A stretch of DNA of 64,000 nucleotides from Bradyrhizobium sp. B097 (GCF_038957035.1 NZ_CP152412.1:1360501-1424500); one strand, 5' to 3'; shown: positions 1 to 8,841, counted from the stretch's first letter. Made by a program: numbers and translations. Notes: generated by a model not told the origin, from the letters alone.

Positions 1-2
1 AC

Positions 3-104
3 AAGAATGCCCCCTGGGTCGCCAAGCTGGTGCAGGCCTATCAGAACGACACCATCCGACAACTCATCAAGGACAAGTTGCCCGGCCAAATCCCTGCGTT
101 TTGA
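3..104 (+). CDS. C-terminal end of a MetQ/NLPA-type substrate-binding protein (cut by the window edge)
   Basis: Only the last 33 codons are in the window, in the frame beginning at base 3 and ending with TGA at 102-104. The peptide includes WVAKLVQAYQND and ends RQLIKDKLPGQIPAF. The 'K-LV-AYQ-D' pattern is typical of the last helix of NLPA/MetQ proteins, which bind methionine or related sulfur compounds for ABC import in the periplasm. The same ending (RQLIKDKLPGELPAF) recurs in a small gene at 55793-55987, so the two are related copies. Domain content upstream of the window cannot be seen. Confidence 0.7.
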   Translation, partial: KNAPWVAKLVQAYQNDTIRQLIKDKLPGQIPAF

Positions 105-552
105 GGCATGAGACGGGCGGATGGATTCATCAATTGGGCGTTCGGCGTTGACCGCAGTCGTAGAGTGCTCGCCAAGCGAGAGCCCTAAGGCATTGGGTTT
201 CGCGTTCCTGGCGCTTCTGGGAAATGTGACATCGGTTTTTGGCCCCTTGATAGAGAGGAAGACAACATGTGACGAGAGTGTCGCGTCGACGCTCGCCGCG
301 ATACCTGATGCCCCTTCTTTCGTAGCTTCGAAGGTCCTTCTTGGCCCCGAAGCCGGCGGACTGAGGGCCCAATCCATTCATCATAGTAAGATTGGCATGC
401 AAACGAGCGTGTCTTTGCAACACTCTTTCATTGCGAGATTGAAGGACGAAAGCCTTTTTTCGATGCGGCTGATTACAAAGAAGCTCTGTCCGCGCACGGT
501 CGGATATCGAGCGCGCTTCCCGTAGCGACCACCCGCGAGCCAAGGAACGACA
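105..552. other. intergenic stretch upstream of ssuA; no convincing gene
   Basis: Open frames here are overlapping shadows with unnatural composition and no domain I recognise. The last bases hold a plausible ribosome-binding site (AAGGAA near 542-547) for the ssuA gene at 553. I found no clear promoter or terminator. Confidence 0.5.
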
Positions 553-1527
553 ATGTCCACTTCCCGACGTCAGATCATCACCAGCGGCCTCGGTCTCCTT
601 GGTACGGCCTTGCTTTCGCCACGCGTCGGTATCGCCGCGCCGGGCGGCGTCGTGCCGAAGGAGTTCAAGGTCGGTTTCCAGAAGGGCGCAGCCATTTTGG
701 TTCTGGGGCGCGAGCAGCAAGTGATTGAAAAGCGGCTGAAGCCATTGGGTGTGGACGCCGTCCAATGGGTGGAATTTCAGTTCGGTCCCCCCATGCTGGA
801 AGCTCTTGGCGCGGGGCTTATCGACATCGGTTCGGTGGGCGACACACCACCTATCTTCGCGCAAGCCGCCGGCTCCCCGTTGGTATATGTGGCGTCCACG
901 CCGTCCGCCGAGCACGCAGTGCTGGTGCAACACGATTCGCCTATCAAGACCCTGGCAGAACTCAAGGGCAAGCGCGTCGCCTTCGCCCGAGGTTCCAGCG
1001 CCCATAACGTAGCGGTCAAGGCGCTGGCGCTGGCCGGCCTGGGCCTCAAGGATATCGTGCCGACCTATTTGGCGCCTGCAGACGCCACTGCCGCCTTTAA
1101 CGGCGGTACCATTGATGCCTGGGTGGTGTGGGATCCGTTCTACGCGATCGCTCAGGAGCGCTACAATGCGCGCATTATTGCCGACACGTCCGACAAGCGG
1201 CTGGCCAGTTCCTCGTACTACCTGTCGAGCCGTGACTTCGCCGACAAATATCCCGCTGTGCTGTCGGCTGCGCTGGACGAGATCGGCAAGCTGACGGAGT
1301 GGTCCGGCCAACATCGTGATGAACTGGCCAAACTGGCTGCCGCCGCCACCAGCATCGACGAGAGATCATGGCGCGCTGCCTTCGCACGGGCAAGCTTTAC
1401 CTTCGGTGAGGTGACTTCAGCGCAGGTCGCTCAGCAACAGCAATTGGCTGACGCCTTTTATGAACTTGGCATTGTGCCCAAGAAGGTCGCGGTTGCCGAT
1501 ATCGTTTGGCATCAGCCCAAGAGCTGA
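553..1527 (+). CDS. ssuA: SsuA-type aliphatic sulfonate ABC transporter substrate-binding protein
   Basis: This periplasmic protein probably captures alkanesulfonates for an Ssu-type importer. The 324-residue length is normal for SsuA. It starts with an arginine-pair signal sequence (STSRRQIIT then GLGLLGTALL, cleavage near IAAPG). The mature part opens with the family motif FKVGFQKGAAILVLG, followed by EFQFGPPMLEAL and VGDTPPIFAQAAG at about residues 75-110, which is the classic SsuA signature. A run of DAWVVWDPFYAI near residue 195 is also typical. No permease or ATPase follows it, because the next gene runs on the opposite strand. It is therefore an orphan binding protein that must share a transporter, perhaps with the MetQ-like gene to its left. 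Confidence 0.9.
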   Translation: MSTSRRQIITSGLGLLGTALLSPRVGIAAPGGVVPKEFKVGFQKGAAILVLGREQQVIEKRLKPLGVDAVQWVEFQFGPPMLEALGAGLIDIGSVGDTPPIFAQAAGSPLVYVASTPSAEHAVLVQHDSPIKTLAELKGKRVAFARGSSAHNVAVKALALAGLGLKDIVPTYLAPADATAAFNGGTIDAWVVWDPFYAIAQERYNARIIADTSDKRLASSSYYLSSRDFADKYPAVLSAALDEIGKLTEWSGQHRDELAKLAAAATSIDERSWRAAFARASFTFGEVTSAQVAQQQQLADAFYELGIVPKKVAVADIVWHQPKS

Positions 1528-1568
1528 CGTCGCCGCGGCGTATCGGCGACGAAATCGGGTGCGTCCTC

Positions 1569-2087
1569 TCAGGTGTCCTTTAGGAAAATAGGATCGATCT
1601 CCATCGATGGAGGTGGAGCGGCGCTCATGAATACCGGCTGGATTGTATGTGATTTGAACTGCCACGAATTGTCGTCGTTCAGCACGCACTCATTGATCAA
1701 ATCCGCCACCATCATTGGAGGATTTGACTGTCGCGTGGATGGATAGGTCAGACCACCGTAGAACACGATGATGCCCACCACTGTCGCGGAGCGTTCGCTG
1801 CTGGACACGACGTACAGATTGGTGATCAGGTGGCGCACGGCCTTCACGCCACTGATCGCCAGTCGATCCGCTGCCTTCTCGCCGATTTGACTCGCGCGCC
1901 ACTCATAAAATGCGCGGATCTCTTCACGTCCTTCAAACCGGTTGTGACCCACGATCTTCACGCCGTCCGGCGTGAAGAAGTCATGCGCCGTGCGGCCGTC
2001 GTTGAAGTCGACGTCATACCAATATGTCACCTCGAGACGATGAAGGGCATGCCAGAGAAGCAGGTCGTCTTGGGGCGTCATCGGCAT
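1569..2087 (-). CDS. SnoaL-like (NTF2-fold) protein
   Basis: The 172-residue protein has the layout of a small NTF2-fold SnoaL-like domain. An N-terminal helix (LLLWHALHRLEVTYWYDVDF) is followed by FFTPDGVKIVGHNRFEGREEIRAFYEWRA, the typical F-x-x-DG...F-x-G-x-x-I segment. The strands after that end in TIQPVF. Such proteins are small hydrolases, isomerases or ligand binders, and no specific substrate can be named. The start is supported by GGAG about eight bases upstream on the minus strand. It converges with the ssuA gene. A decayed copy of its middle section lies at 56495-56596 in the same orientation. Confidence 0.75.
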   Translation of the reverse strand: MPMTPQDDLLLWHALHRLEVTYWYDVDFNDGRTAHDFFTPDGVKIVGHNRFEGREEIRAFYEWRASQIGEKAADRLAISGVKAVRHLITNLYVVSSSERSATVVGIIVFYGGLTYPSTRQSNPPMMVADLINECVLNDDNSWQFKSHTIQPVFMSAAPPPSMEIDPIFLKDT

Positions 2088-2244
2088 CCAGACTACTCCG
2101 GAGAGCTGGCGGCTCCGCTGCCGACCTTCGTCCGCGAGCGGAACCGATGGAACGCTAGTGCACTGTTGCGAAGGTCACGAGATCCATCTCGCCATCGCCC
2201 TATGCTCCGACGATAGCATCATGCAGGTGTTTTGTTCGACGTGT

Positions 2245-2384
2245 CAAACGGCTTGGTCCGACGTGTTGCCGTGCGCACATCGCTATTCGTGCAAGCCCTT
2301 GATCTGACACGGCTCGGCCACTGTGCATGGGGTTGTTTTCGCCGTTTTGGCGAGAAGTCGGTTTACGCCGAGCGCCGCTGCGGC
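2245..2384. repeat. dispersed non-coding repeat, left copy
   Basis: About 140 bases starting CAAACGGCTT match 56598-56732 closely. The best core is GTGCAAGCCCTTGAT, then CTGTGCATGGGGTTGTTTT and CGCCGTTTTGG. I recognise this family as a scattered intergenic element of Bradyrhizobium/Rhodopseudomonas genomes. That recognition is from memory. The two-copy match inside the window is seen directly. Its right end runs into the decayed monooxygenase tail. Confidence 0.75.
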
Positions 2385-2545
2385 ATCGGGCGGTCGAAAC
2401 GGCTCGGTACTGGATCAAGCCCGAGCCTGTCGCGCGGCATGCCGTCGCGATACTCGCCTCGGAACGGGCCGCGTTTGCGCAGCAGCGGCACGACCTGGTC
2501 CGTGAAGACGGTGAACTGTGCCGTCTAGGTAATATAGGCATTGGA
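2363..2545 (-). pseudogene. remnant C-terminus of a DszA/NtaA-type LLM flavin monooxygenase
   Basis: Read on the minus strand, this stretch encodes TVFTDQVVPLLRKRGPFR followed by GEYRDGMPRDRLGLDPVPS and a stop (TAA at 2363-2365). It matches the usual end of NtaA/SnaA/DszA monooxygenases. Compare the intact gene at 19840-21171, which ends VHRLVPELQRRSLFRREY...LRDSLGLARP. An in-frame TAG at 2525-2527 interrupts the reading frame just upstream and no further homology is seen. This is a decayed fragment of an enzyme class that occurs intact twice elsewhere in the window. Confidence 0.65.
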
Positions 2546-2587
2546 TGAGCGGTCGCGGGTTCGGTTGGCAAAGGAAAGGGCGATAGC

Positions 2588-3610
2588 TCAGCGACTGTCC
2601 GCGCCAGCCTGAGAGCGGGCGGACGCCTGAAAGACAGCGCGATAGCGCACGGGACTCGTGCCGAGCCGCTGTCTGAAATGATGCCTCAGCGCTTCGACCG
2701 AACCGAACCCCGTGGCGGTTGCGATGCCTTCGATTGGAAGCTGCGTCGCCTCGAGAAGCTCCCGAGCCCGCGACACCCGTGCCTGCACCACCCATTCGCC
2801 AGGTGTCATGCCGGTTGCTTCCTCGAACCGTCGGATGAAGGTGCGGCGGCTCATTCTTGCCCGCGAAGCGAGACCGTTGATCGCCAGGTCTTGATCGAGG
2901 TGGCGTTGCGCCCACGCAAACACGGAGGCCAGCGCATCGCCCTCAGCCTTGCGAACGGGTTGCGGAATATACTGCGCTTGCCCGCCTTCGCGATGAGGTG
3001 GCACGACAAGCCGCTGCGCGACCTGGTTGGCGATCTGCGCGCCATAGTCTCGTCTGACGATGTGGAGGCACAGATCGAGACCTGCAGCCCGCCCGGCCGA
3101 ACTCATGATGTCGCCATCGTCGACGTAGAGCACGTTAGGATCGACTTTTATCGTTGGATATTTGCGTGAGAGCAGTTCGGCTTGCGCCCAATGCGCTGTG
3201 GCACGGCGACCATCGAGCAATCCGGCGGCAGCGAGGACAAACACGCCGGCGCAGATGGATGCGATTCTCGCACCCCGTCGATGTGCACGGCGGAGCGCGT
3301 CGAGCAGCGCTACGGATGGTGTGTCTTCAATATTCTCCCATCCGGGAACGATGATTGTGGTGGCCCGCGCCAGTGTCTTCAGGCTGACCTCGGCGACAAT
3401 TCTGATGCCGTTGTTCGCAACAAGCGGTCGTCCTGGATGCTCGGTGCAAACGACGAGGCGATACCAGTCAGCCCCCATATCGGTCAGGCCGAACACTTCG
3501 ACGGCCATCCCAAGCTCAAAAGCGTTCACGCCATCATAGACGAGCACGGCGACAAGTCGCTCCCGTCGTGGCGGAGTTGGTTTCTGGGTAGCGCGGGTGC
3601 GGAATGGCAT
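2588..3610 (-). CDS. GlxA/FtrA-type AraC-family regulator with DJ-1/PfpI-like domain
   Basis: The N-terminal half is a class-I glutamine-amidotransferase-like (DJ-1/PfpI) domain. It starts LVAVLVYDGVNAFELGMAVEVFG, with the nucleophile-elbow segment ASICAGVFVLAAAGLLDG near residue 125. The C-terminal third is an AraC helix-turn-helix pair (LASRARMSRRTFIRRFEEA and IEGIATATGFGSVEALRHHF). This is the architecture of the GlxA/FtrA regulators. The start is uncertain: GTG at 3640 and ATG at 3631 are possible, and ATG at 3610 gives 340 residues with the domain beginning soon after. It is divergent from the nitrilase gene with only about 70 bases between, so it probably controls that rightward gene group and itself. 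Its effector is unknown. Confidence 0.85.
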   Translation of the reverse strand: MPFRTRATQKPTPPRRERLVAVLVYDGVNAFELGMAVEVFGLTDMGADWYRLVVCTEHPGRPLVANNGIRIVAEVSLKTLARATTIIVPGWENIEDTPSVALLDALRRAHRRGARIASICAGVFVLAAAGLLDGRRATAHWAQAELLSRKYPTIKVDPNVLYVDDGDIMSSAGRAAGLDLCLHIVRRDYGAQIANQVAQRLVVPPHREGGQAQYIPQPVRKAEGDALASVFAWAQRHLDQDLAINGLASRARMSRRTFIRRFEEATGMTPGEWVVQARVSRARELLEATQLPIEGIATATGFGSVEALRHHFRQRLGTSPVRYRAVFQASARSQAGADSR

Positions 3611-3679
3611 TATCTTAACGCTATACGGCATTCGTGCCACTGGTCAATCCGCCTCGCTCGTCACAAGATCTCGGTCGAG

Positions 3680-4447
3680 ATGGAGAACACTGTGAGCTTT
3701 CGAGTAGCGACCTGCGAATTTCCCGATCGTGCTTATGAAGCAGGGGCGATGTGGCGCAGGCTCGAAGGTGAACTCACCAAAGCGCCCGTCGATCTCCTGG
3801 TCCTTCCCGAGCTGGCAGGCGTTGACAGCTTTTGGGAAAGTCCCGTGTTCGGCGAGGCGGTCTGGCGTCAAGCCGTTGCCACGCATGCCGGGATCTCGGA
3901 CGAGCTGAAGCACCTCACGGCGAAGCGTATCGTCGGGACGCGGGCGGTCGAGGTGGATACACGGCGGTGGAACGAGACCTTTCTTTGGAAACCGGAGACC
4001 GGTCTCGTCCGAGGCAGGCCCAAGGCGTGGCTTCCCCAGCAGGAAGGTGGCTGGGAAGCCACCTGGTTCGAGCGCGGGCCACAGAACGTGCTGCCGGTGC
4101 GGGACGGCGGACTCTGTTTCGCCGAACTGGTGTGTACGGAGATCATGGTGAGCACCGTAGCGCGCTGCCTCGGGCAGGCTGGGGTTCAGTTGATTGCGGT
4201 GCCGCGAGCGACCGGCGGTCATGCGCGCTGGGAAGTGGCGACGCGGATGGCGGCGATTGCGGCCGGCGCCTTCGTGGTCACGGCAAATCGCCGAGGCGGC
4301 AGCCTTGCCGGCGGGAGCTGGATCGTGGCTCCTGACGGGGACATCCTTGCGCGCACGAGCGAGGCCAATCCAATCATCAGCCTTGACATTGATTTGGCCG
4401 CGGCCGACGCGGCCAAGCAGACCTATCCGCGCAACGTCAGGGATTGA
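3680..4447 (+). CDS. nitrilase-superfamily carbon-nitrogen hydrolase
   Basis: This 255-residue protein has the Glu-Lys-Cys triad of carbon-nitrogen hydrolases. Glu lies in LVLPELAGVDSF, Lys in GRPKAWLPQQEGGW and the nucleophilic Cys in CFAELVCTEIM. Such enzymes cleave nitriles, amides or carbamoyl groups in the cytoplasm. I start at ATG 3680. The frame remains open upstream, but that part overlaps the divergent regulator and has no domain. It is a little short for the family (about 260-300). It is the first of a + strand run with PPOX, metallo-hydrolase and YCII genes, probably under the GlxA-type regulator. The substrate is unknown. Confidence 0.8.
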   Translation: MENTVSFRVATCEFPDRAYEAGAMWRRLEGELTKAPVDLLVLPELAGVDSFWESPVFGEAVWRQAVATHAGISDELKHLTAKRIVGTRAVEVDTRRWNETFLWKPETGLVRGRPKAWLPQQEGGWEATWFERGPQNVLPVRDGGLCFAELVCTEIMVSTVARCLGQAGVQLIAVPRATGGHARWEVATRMAAIAAGAFVVTANRRGGSLAGGSWIVAPDGDILARTSEANPIISLDIDLAAADAAKQTYPRNVRD

Positions 4448-4469
4448 CTGGATCGAGGAGCCTCCGCCG

Positions 4470-5099
4470 ATGCTTGAGGAGTTAACCTATCTCACGTCTG
4501 CTGAGGAACTGCGGCCACCGTATCTTGCGCCATCGGCGCTGATGCGCGCCAAGCTGCTCGACCGGCTGGATCGCCATTGCTGCAACTTTATTGCGCATGC
4601 GCCGCTTGTCATCATCGGCTCTTCGCATCCCGAGCGCGGCCACGACGTCAGCCCCAGGGGGGATGCCCCGGGGTTTGTGCATATCTTCGATCCCCATCAC
4701 CTGGCGATTCCGGATCGGCCCGGCAACAACCGCCTCGATACGATGGAGAATCTCTTCGCCAATCCCGCAATCGGGCTGCTGTTCATCATTCCTGGCATCG
4801 AGGAATTGCTACGGGTAAACGGCACGGCGCGTCTCACGCGTTCGCAGAAGCTCCTCGAATCCATGTCCGTCGGCGGCAAGATGCCGAAGCTCGCCATCAT
4901 CGTGAGCGTCACGGAAGCATTCCTTCATTGTACGAAGGCGCTCAAGCGCAGCCATCTCTGGCAGGATGATTATCGGCTGGATCGGGCCAAGCTGCCGTCG
5001 CTCGGACAGATGATTTCCGATCAGACCGAGCCCGCGGGTCTTACCGTCAAGGACATCGAGGCGCGAATTGAAGCCGACGCGCAAAAAAATCTCTATTAG
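4470..5099 (+). CDS. pyridoxamine 5'-phosphate oxidase-like FMN-binding protein
   Basis: The 209-residue protein has the split-barrel flavin pattern of the PPOX family. FIAHAPLVIIGSSHPERGHDVSPRGD resembles the strand that contacts FMN, and NRLDTMENLFANPAIGLLFIIPGIEELLRVNG is the family's hallmark segment. The best fit is the MSMEG_1061-type FMN-dependent PPOX group. The start at 4470 has GAGGAG at 4455-4460. It follows the nitrilase by 22 bases and precedes the metallo-hydrolase by 15, so these genes form one operon. A role in redox chemistry on a small molecule or in flavin supply is possible, and no substrate can be read from sequence. Confidence 0.8.
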   Translation: MLEELTYLTSAEELRPPYLAPSALMRAKLLDRLDRHCCNFIAHAPLVIIGSSHPERGHDVSPRGDAPGFVHIFDPHHLAIPDRPGNNRLDTMENLFANPAIGLLFIIPGIEELLRVNGTARLTRSQKLLESMSVGGKMPKLAIIVSVTEAFLHCTKALKRSHLWQDDYRLDRAKLPSLGQMISDQTEPAGLTVKDIEARIEADAQKNLY

Positions 5100-5114
5100 C
5101 AACGGAAATGACGG

Positions 5115-5873
5115 ATGAAGCTGCAACTCCTGCGAAACGCAACATTGAAGCTTACTCTCGGCGAGCGGACGATACTCATCGATCCGTTCTTCGCTCCGAA
5201 GCACAGCCGCCCCTCCATTGCGGGACGCTCACCAAATCCGCTGGTCGACCTCCCCGTGAGCACCGATCAGGCCCTGGACGGCGTCGAGCTCGTTATCGTT
5301 TCTCATCTCCATTCGGATCATTTCGATCCCGTGGCGCAAGGTCTGGTCCCCAAGGATCTGCCGATCGTCTGCCAACCCGGAGATGACACCAAGACAAGCT
5401 CCTTTGGCTTCGAAAAGGTCACGCCACTTCACGACAACCTTGTTTGGCGCGGCGTTAAGCTCACCCGACGCAAAGGTCGGCATGGCTTCGGCCCTGACGT
5501 CGAGAAGATGGGGCCGGTCATGGGGTTCAGCGTTGAACTGGAAGGCGAGCCGAGCCTCTATTGGGTGGGCGACACGGTCCTTTACCCGCCGGTCGAGGAG
5601 ACGATTCGAAGCACCGACCCGGATATCATCGTGATTCATCCGTCCGGTGCGCTCTGGGAGGGGCAACCGATAGCCATGGATGCAGAGCAAGCCGTGACGC
5701 TCGGCAGGATCTTTTCGCGCCCGACTATCGTTGCGACCCATTTGGAGGCTCTTGATCACACGACCGTCAGCCGAGATGACCTGCGGCACAAGTTGCTCGC
5801 CCAGAACATCGCTGCCGAACGATTTCTGATCCCCCATGACGGCGAAGTGCTGACCCTCGGCGTCCCAGCTTGA
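5115..5873 (+). CDS. MBL-fold (UlaG-like) metallo-hydrolase
   Basis: The 252-residue protein carries the metal motif HLHSDHFDP at about residues 64-72. Further metal-site segments are present: YWVGDTVLYPP near 150, VIHPSGALWEG, and ATHLEALDH near 212. This is the layout of the UlaG-like beta-lactamase superfamily hydrolases, which cleave ester, lactone or thioester-like bonds in the cytoplasm. The start MKLQLLRNATLKL is the usual opening of the family. It sits in the putative operon with the nitrilase and PPOX genes. Confidence 0.85.
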   Translation: MKLQLLRNATLKLTLGERTILIDPFFAPKHSRPSIAGRSPNPLVDLPVSTDQALDGVELVIVSHLHSDHFDPVAQGLVPKDLPIVCQPGDDTKTSSFGFEKVTPLHDNLVWRGVKLTRRKGRHGFGPDVEKMGPVMGFSVELEGEPSLYWVGDTVLYPPVEETIRSTDPDIIVIHPSGALWEGQPIAMDAEQAVTLGRIFSRPTIVATHLEALDHTTVSRDDLRHKLLAQNIAAERFLIPHDGEVLTLGVPA

Positions 5874-5992
5874 GCAGAAACGACGACGAAGTGCGATGGC
5901 CATTCCAACAAATTGGACGGACAAGAAACAGGCAGTGTTAGTGTGCGCACCATTCGCGGCATTCCCAACCCTCAAGCCGGTGGAGCAATTGG

Positions 5993-6298
5993 ATGACGAG
6001 ATGGGCTGCAATCTTTGAGGACCATCCTGAAGCCGAAAAGGGCTGGATACGGCAACAGCACTCGCAAGATCATTTTGCCTATCTTGCGCAAAATTGTGGA
6101 AGGATCCTTCTCGCCGGCGGGCTACGGAATTCGCCGGACGAATGGTACGGTGGTGGATTGTGGGTATTGGAAGTGAAAGATCGGAACGAAGCCGTCTCGC
6201 TCTGCGAACAGGATCCATATTTTCGACTTGGCCTGCGACGAGGATATCAACTCTACCTATGGGGCAAGGCACCGTGCTACGGCGATGTCCAACTATAG
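5993..6298 (+). CDS. YCII-related domain protein
   Basis: This small protein of 101 residues starts MTRWAAIFEDHPEAEKGWIRQ. It shows the YCII pattern: an N-terminal strand, a helix ending HFAYLAQ, the turn ILLAGGLR, then GGLWVLEV and EAVSLCEQDPYFRLGL. YCII proteins are ferredoxin-like-fold dimers, some involved in breakdown of small aromatics and many of unknown function. It lies about 120 bases after the metallo-hydrolase on the same strand and may belong to that operon. Confidence 0.75.
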   Translation: MTRWAAIFEDHPEAEKGWIRQQHSQDHFAYLAQNCGRILLAGGLRNSPDEWYGGGLWVLEVKDRNEAVSLCEQDPYFRLGLRRGYQLYLWGKAPCYGDVQL

Positions 6299-6545
6299 CT
6301 CTGGAGGCCGTGTGGTCGGGCATGACTGGGATTGTTCCGAAGTCAGGGCTTGGTGCGCACGCCTCAATAGTTTGCTCATCTCACTATGCGACGGGTCATC
6401 TGGCCGTCCTCGAAAAAGGACGGTCACTTCCGGGAAAGATTGACCTCGCGCGGTCAGTGGAAAAGCGTTCTCATCCCCAAGTCCGGGGCGTCATCCCACA
6501 GCAATGCGCGTTTTGATCTCAACTCCTGGACATGAACGCACTTCG

Positions 6546-7436
6546 ATGAATGTCGTAGCCCCGCTGCTCTTTCTGGTCATGTGGAGCAGCGGTGCCATTT
6601 TCGTGAAGCTTGGCCTCATGAGTTCGTCCGTCTGGACGTTCCTCGCCATCCGCTCCACCGGCGCAATGCTCGTTCTCGCGGTCGTCTTGGCCATCGGCTT
6701 CCGATCTGACCTTCGCGCCGCCTTAATGTTGCCTCGTCGGATCATTCTCTGGGCGGTCTTTGTCGGCGTCTTGCTGCAGGCAGGCTACCAAGGCGCGTAC
6801 TTTCTGGCGATCGCTCACAAACTGTCACCCGGCACACTCACTATCATCCTTGGTGCTCAGCCCTTGTTGACGCCATTTGTCGCCCGGGAACGGACGTCAT
6901 GGGCGGGCAAGGCGCTCTTGCTTACAGGATTTTTCGGATTGGTATTGGCGGTTGCCGGTACACGCGAGTTAGGTGATGGTTCGGTGCTGGGACTTACTTT
7001 CGGGGTAGTTGCGCTTGCGGCTATTACGGTAGGGACCGCCTTGCAGAAACAGATCGGGGTCACCGTGGCCCGCTCGATCCTGTGGCAGTATATCGGCTCA
7101 GTACTGATCTTTGGCGCGATCGTAATGGTGACCGGCTGGTACGCCACCCCAAGTATCAGCTTCCTGGTCTCTGCGACATGGATGATCTTGGTCGTGTCCG
7201 TTGGTGCGAACGTACTGCTCTTATATATGTTGTCGCGACATCCAGCCTCGAGAGTTGGTGTCGTATTTTACTTTGTACCGATCGTTACCTTGATCGGGGA
7301 GCATTACATCTACGGTACGGCTCACAGTGCAGAAGCAGTGATCGGGGCGGCGATCGTCGTCCTGTCCTCACTTATCTTTGCCAAGTTCGATGTCCTGCTG
7401 CCGCATCTCAGCACCCGCATGGCGGACAAATCGTAG
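6546..7436 (+). CDS. EamA/DMT-family transporter
   Basis: This inner-membrane protein is predicted to have ten transmembrane segments arranged as two EamA repeats. The first begins MNVVAPLLFLVMWSSGAIFVKLGL, with the W-SSGAIF-K-G motif of the family. The second covers roughly residues 150-285 and ends LSSLIFAKFDVLL. Members export amino acids or metabolites. The start at 6546 fits the hydrophobic N-terminus, and an upstream ATG at 6504 would add 14 polar residues. It follows the YCII gene by about 250 bases and may export a product of the preceding enzymes. The substrate is unknown. Confidence 0.85.
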   Translation: MNVVAPLLFLVMWSSGAIFVKLGLMSSSVWTFLAIRSTGAMLVLAVVLAIGFRSDLRAALMLPRRIILWAVFVGVLLQAGYQGAYFLAIAHKLSPGTLTIILGAQPLLTPFVARERTSWAGKALLLTGFFGLVLAVAGTRELGDGSVLGLTFGVVALAAITVGTALQKQIGVTVARSILWQYIGSVLIFGAIVMVTGWYATPSISFLVSATWMILVVSVGANVLLLYMLSRHPASRVGVVFYFVPIVTLIGEHYIYGTAHSAEAVIGAAIVVLSSLIFAKFDVLLPHLSTRMADKS

Positions 7437-7671
7437 TCGACCGAGAGCGTTGTAGCGCTCCTTTGATGGCGCGGCTCTCTAAAGCGTGCCGTGACCACGT
7501 GCCGAGCGACGCACGAACTTGCACAAAATTGCCGCCGCTCAGATCGATCATTCTCGTTCCGATTGCTATTCAAGGAAATTTTCTCTTTCATCTTCAATTG
7601 CTTGACACTGTTTTTGCGGGTTCTACACAGGCCTCCCGACCACACATGATGTCCAGTGTAGAGAATCAGGC

Positions 7672-8841
7672 ATGGCTTCCATTTCCATTTCCATTTCCCT
7701 TTCCCGCCGCGCGGTTTTAGCTCTTGGCGGCGCTGCTGCGTTGTCCGGCTCCGGTGTCTTCGCGCAAGGCGTGCGCGTTGCGAAGATCGGTCTTGTCCAG
7801 TCCACTACCGGCGGATCGGCGGCGCTCTACGGCACCGAGCAGAAACAGGCCATCGAACTTGCCTTCGCGGAAATCAATGCCGCAAAGACCTTGAAGGACA
7901 TCACGCTGGAAGCGATCCATGCCGATGATGGCGCCGATCGCGGGCAGACCGTCAATATATTCCAGCGGCTCATCCGGCAGGACAAGGTCGTTGCAATCCT
8001 GGGGCCCACTCTCTCCAACTCTGCGTTCGCCGCCAATCCCATCGCGCAGCAGGCAGGAATCCCTGTCATCGCAAGCTCGAACACCGCTCCGAACCTCACC
8101 AAGATTGGCGACTTCATCTTCCGCACCAGCGTTCCGGAAGATCAGGTGTTCCCGACCGTTCTTCGCTACGCCGTGCAGAAGCATGGCATCAAGAAGGTTG
8201 CGCTGGTCTACGGGCTTGATGACGCTCTGACGCGCAGCGCCCACGACGTGCAGAAGAAGGCGGTGGCGGATCTTGGCCTCGAGCAGGTAGGCGTCGAGAG
8301 CTATCAGCGGGGCGATGTCGATTTTTCGGCGCAGCTCACCAAGCTCCTGGCGCAAAAGCCGGATGCGATTATCCTTGGTACGCTTGCCGAGGAAGCCGCC
8401 GCCATCCTGCGGCAGGCGCGCCAGCTCGGATTCGACAGCAAAGTCGCATTCATCGGCTGCAACGCGAACATCTCGTCCAAGTTGTTCGATCTGGCCGGCC
8501 CGGCAGCAGACGGCATCATTGTCGGCGCGGCTTGGTTCGCCGGTTTCGACAGTCCTCGCAGCAAGGCGTTCGTGGATGCCTACCACAAGCGTTATGGCTC
8601 GACGCCGGATATCTATGCGGCGCAGGGCTACGACGCGGCCTATCTTCTCGCCGAGGCTATCCGCCGCGCGGATGACGTGACGAACGGCAGGCTGGTGCGC
8701 GACAAGCTGGCATCGATCAGCGATTTCGAGGGTGTACTCGGCCGGTTCGGCTGGTCGGCGGAGCGCGACGCGACGGTCCAGCCGAAGGTATTGATCGGCG
8801 ACGGCGCCAACAAGGTTTTCGTCGCCGCGGCCACAAGCTGA
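7672..8841 (+). CDS. Liv-type periplasmic substrate-binding protein
   Basis: This 389-residue protein of the Peripla_BP_6 (LivK/J) family opens the long operon. It has an N-terminal signal sequence (SRRAVLALGGAAALSGSGVFAQG). The mature part begins KIGLVQSTTGGSAALYG and includes DDGADRGQTVNIFQRLI and AILGPTLSNSAFAANPIAQ, typical of branched-chain-amino-acid binding proteins. Its neighbours livHMGF follow immediately. The context of sulfonate enzymes suggests a sulfur-containing ligand rather than leucine, but that is inference. The signal peptide starts with an unusual SISISIS run encoded by a hexanucleotide repeat. Confidence 0.9.
   Translation: MASISISISLSRRAVLALGGAAALSGSGVFAQGVRVAKIGLVQSTTGGSAALYGTEQKQAIELAFAEINAAKTLKDITLEAIHADDGADRGQTVNIFQRLIRQDKVVAILGPTLSNSAFAANPIAQQAGIPVIASSNTAPNLTKIGDFIFRTSVPEDQVFPTVLRYAVQKHGIKKVALVYGLDDALTRSAHDVQKKAVADLGLEQVGVESYQRGDVDFSAQLTKLLAQKPDAIILGTLAEEAAAILRQARQLGFDSKVAFIGCNANISSKLFDLAGPAADGIIVGAAWFAGFDSPRSKAFVDAYHKRYGSTPDIYAAQGYDAAYLLAEAIRRADDVTNGRLVRDKLASISDFEGVLGRFGWSAERDATVQPKVLIGDGANKVFVAAATS
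7677..7705 (+). repeat. hexanucleotide microsatellite in the signal peptide
   Basis: Three copies of TTCCAT are followed by TTCCCT and a partial unit. They encode the SISISIS stretch just after the start codon. Gain or loss of units would keep the frame, so slippage would change only the signal peptide n-region. Confidence 0.8.

Noticed and set aside
130..1314. A 394-codon minus-strand open frame
   Set aside because: It is antisense to a clear ssuA gene, has no domain and has an arginine/glycine-rich shadow composition.
7444..7463. Weak hairpin GAGCG/CGCTC followed by CTTT after the EamA gene
   Set aside because: The five-base stem is too short to claim as a terminator.
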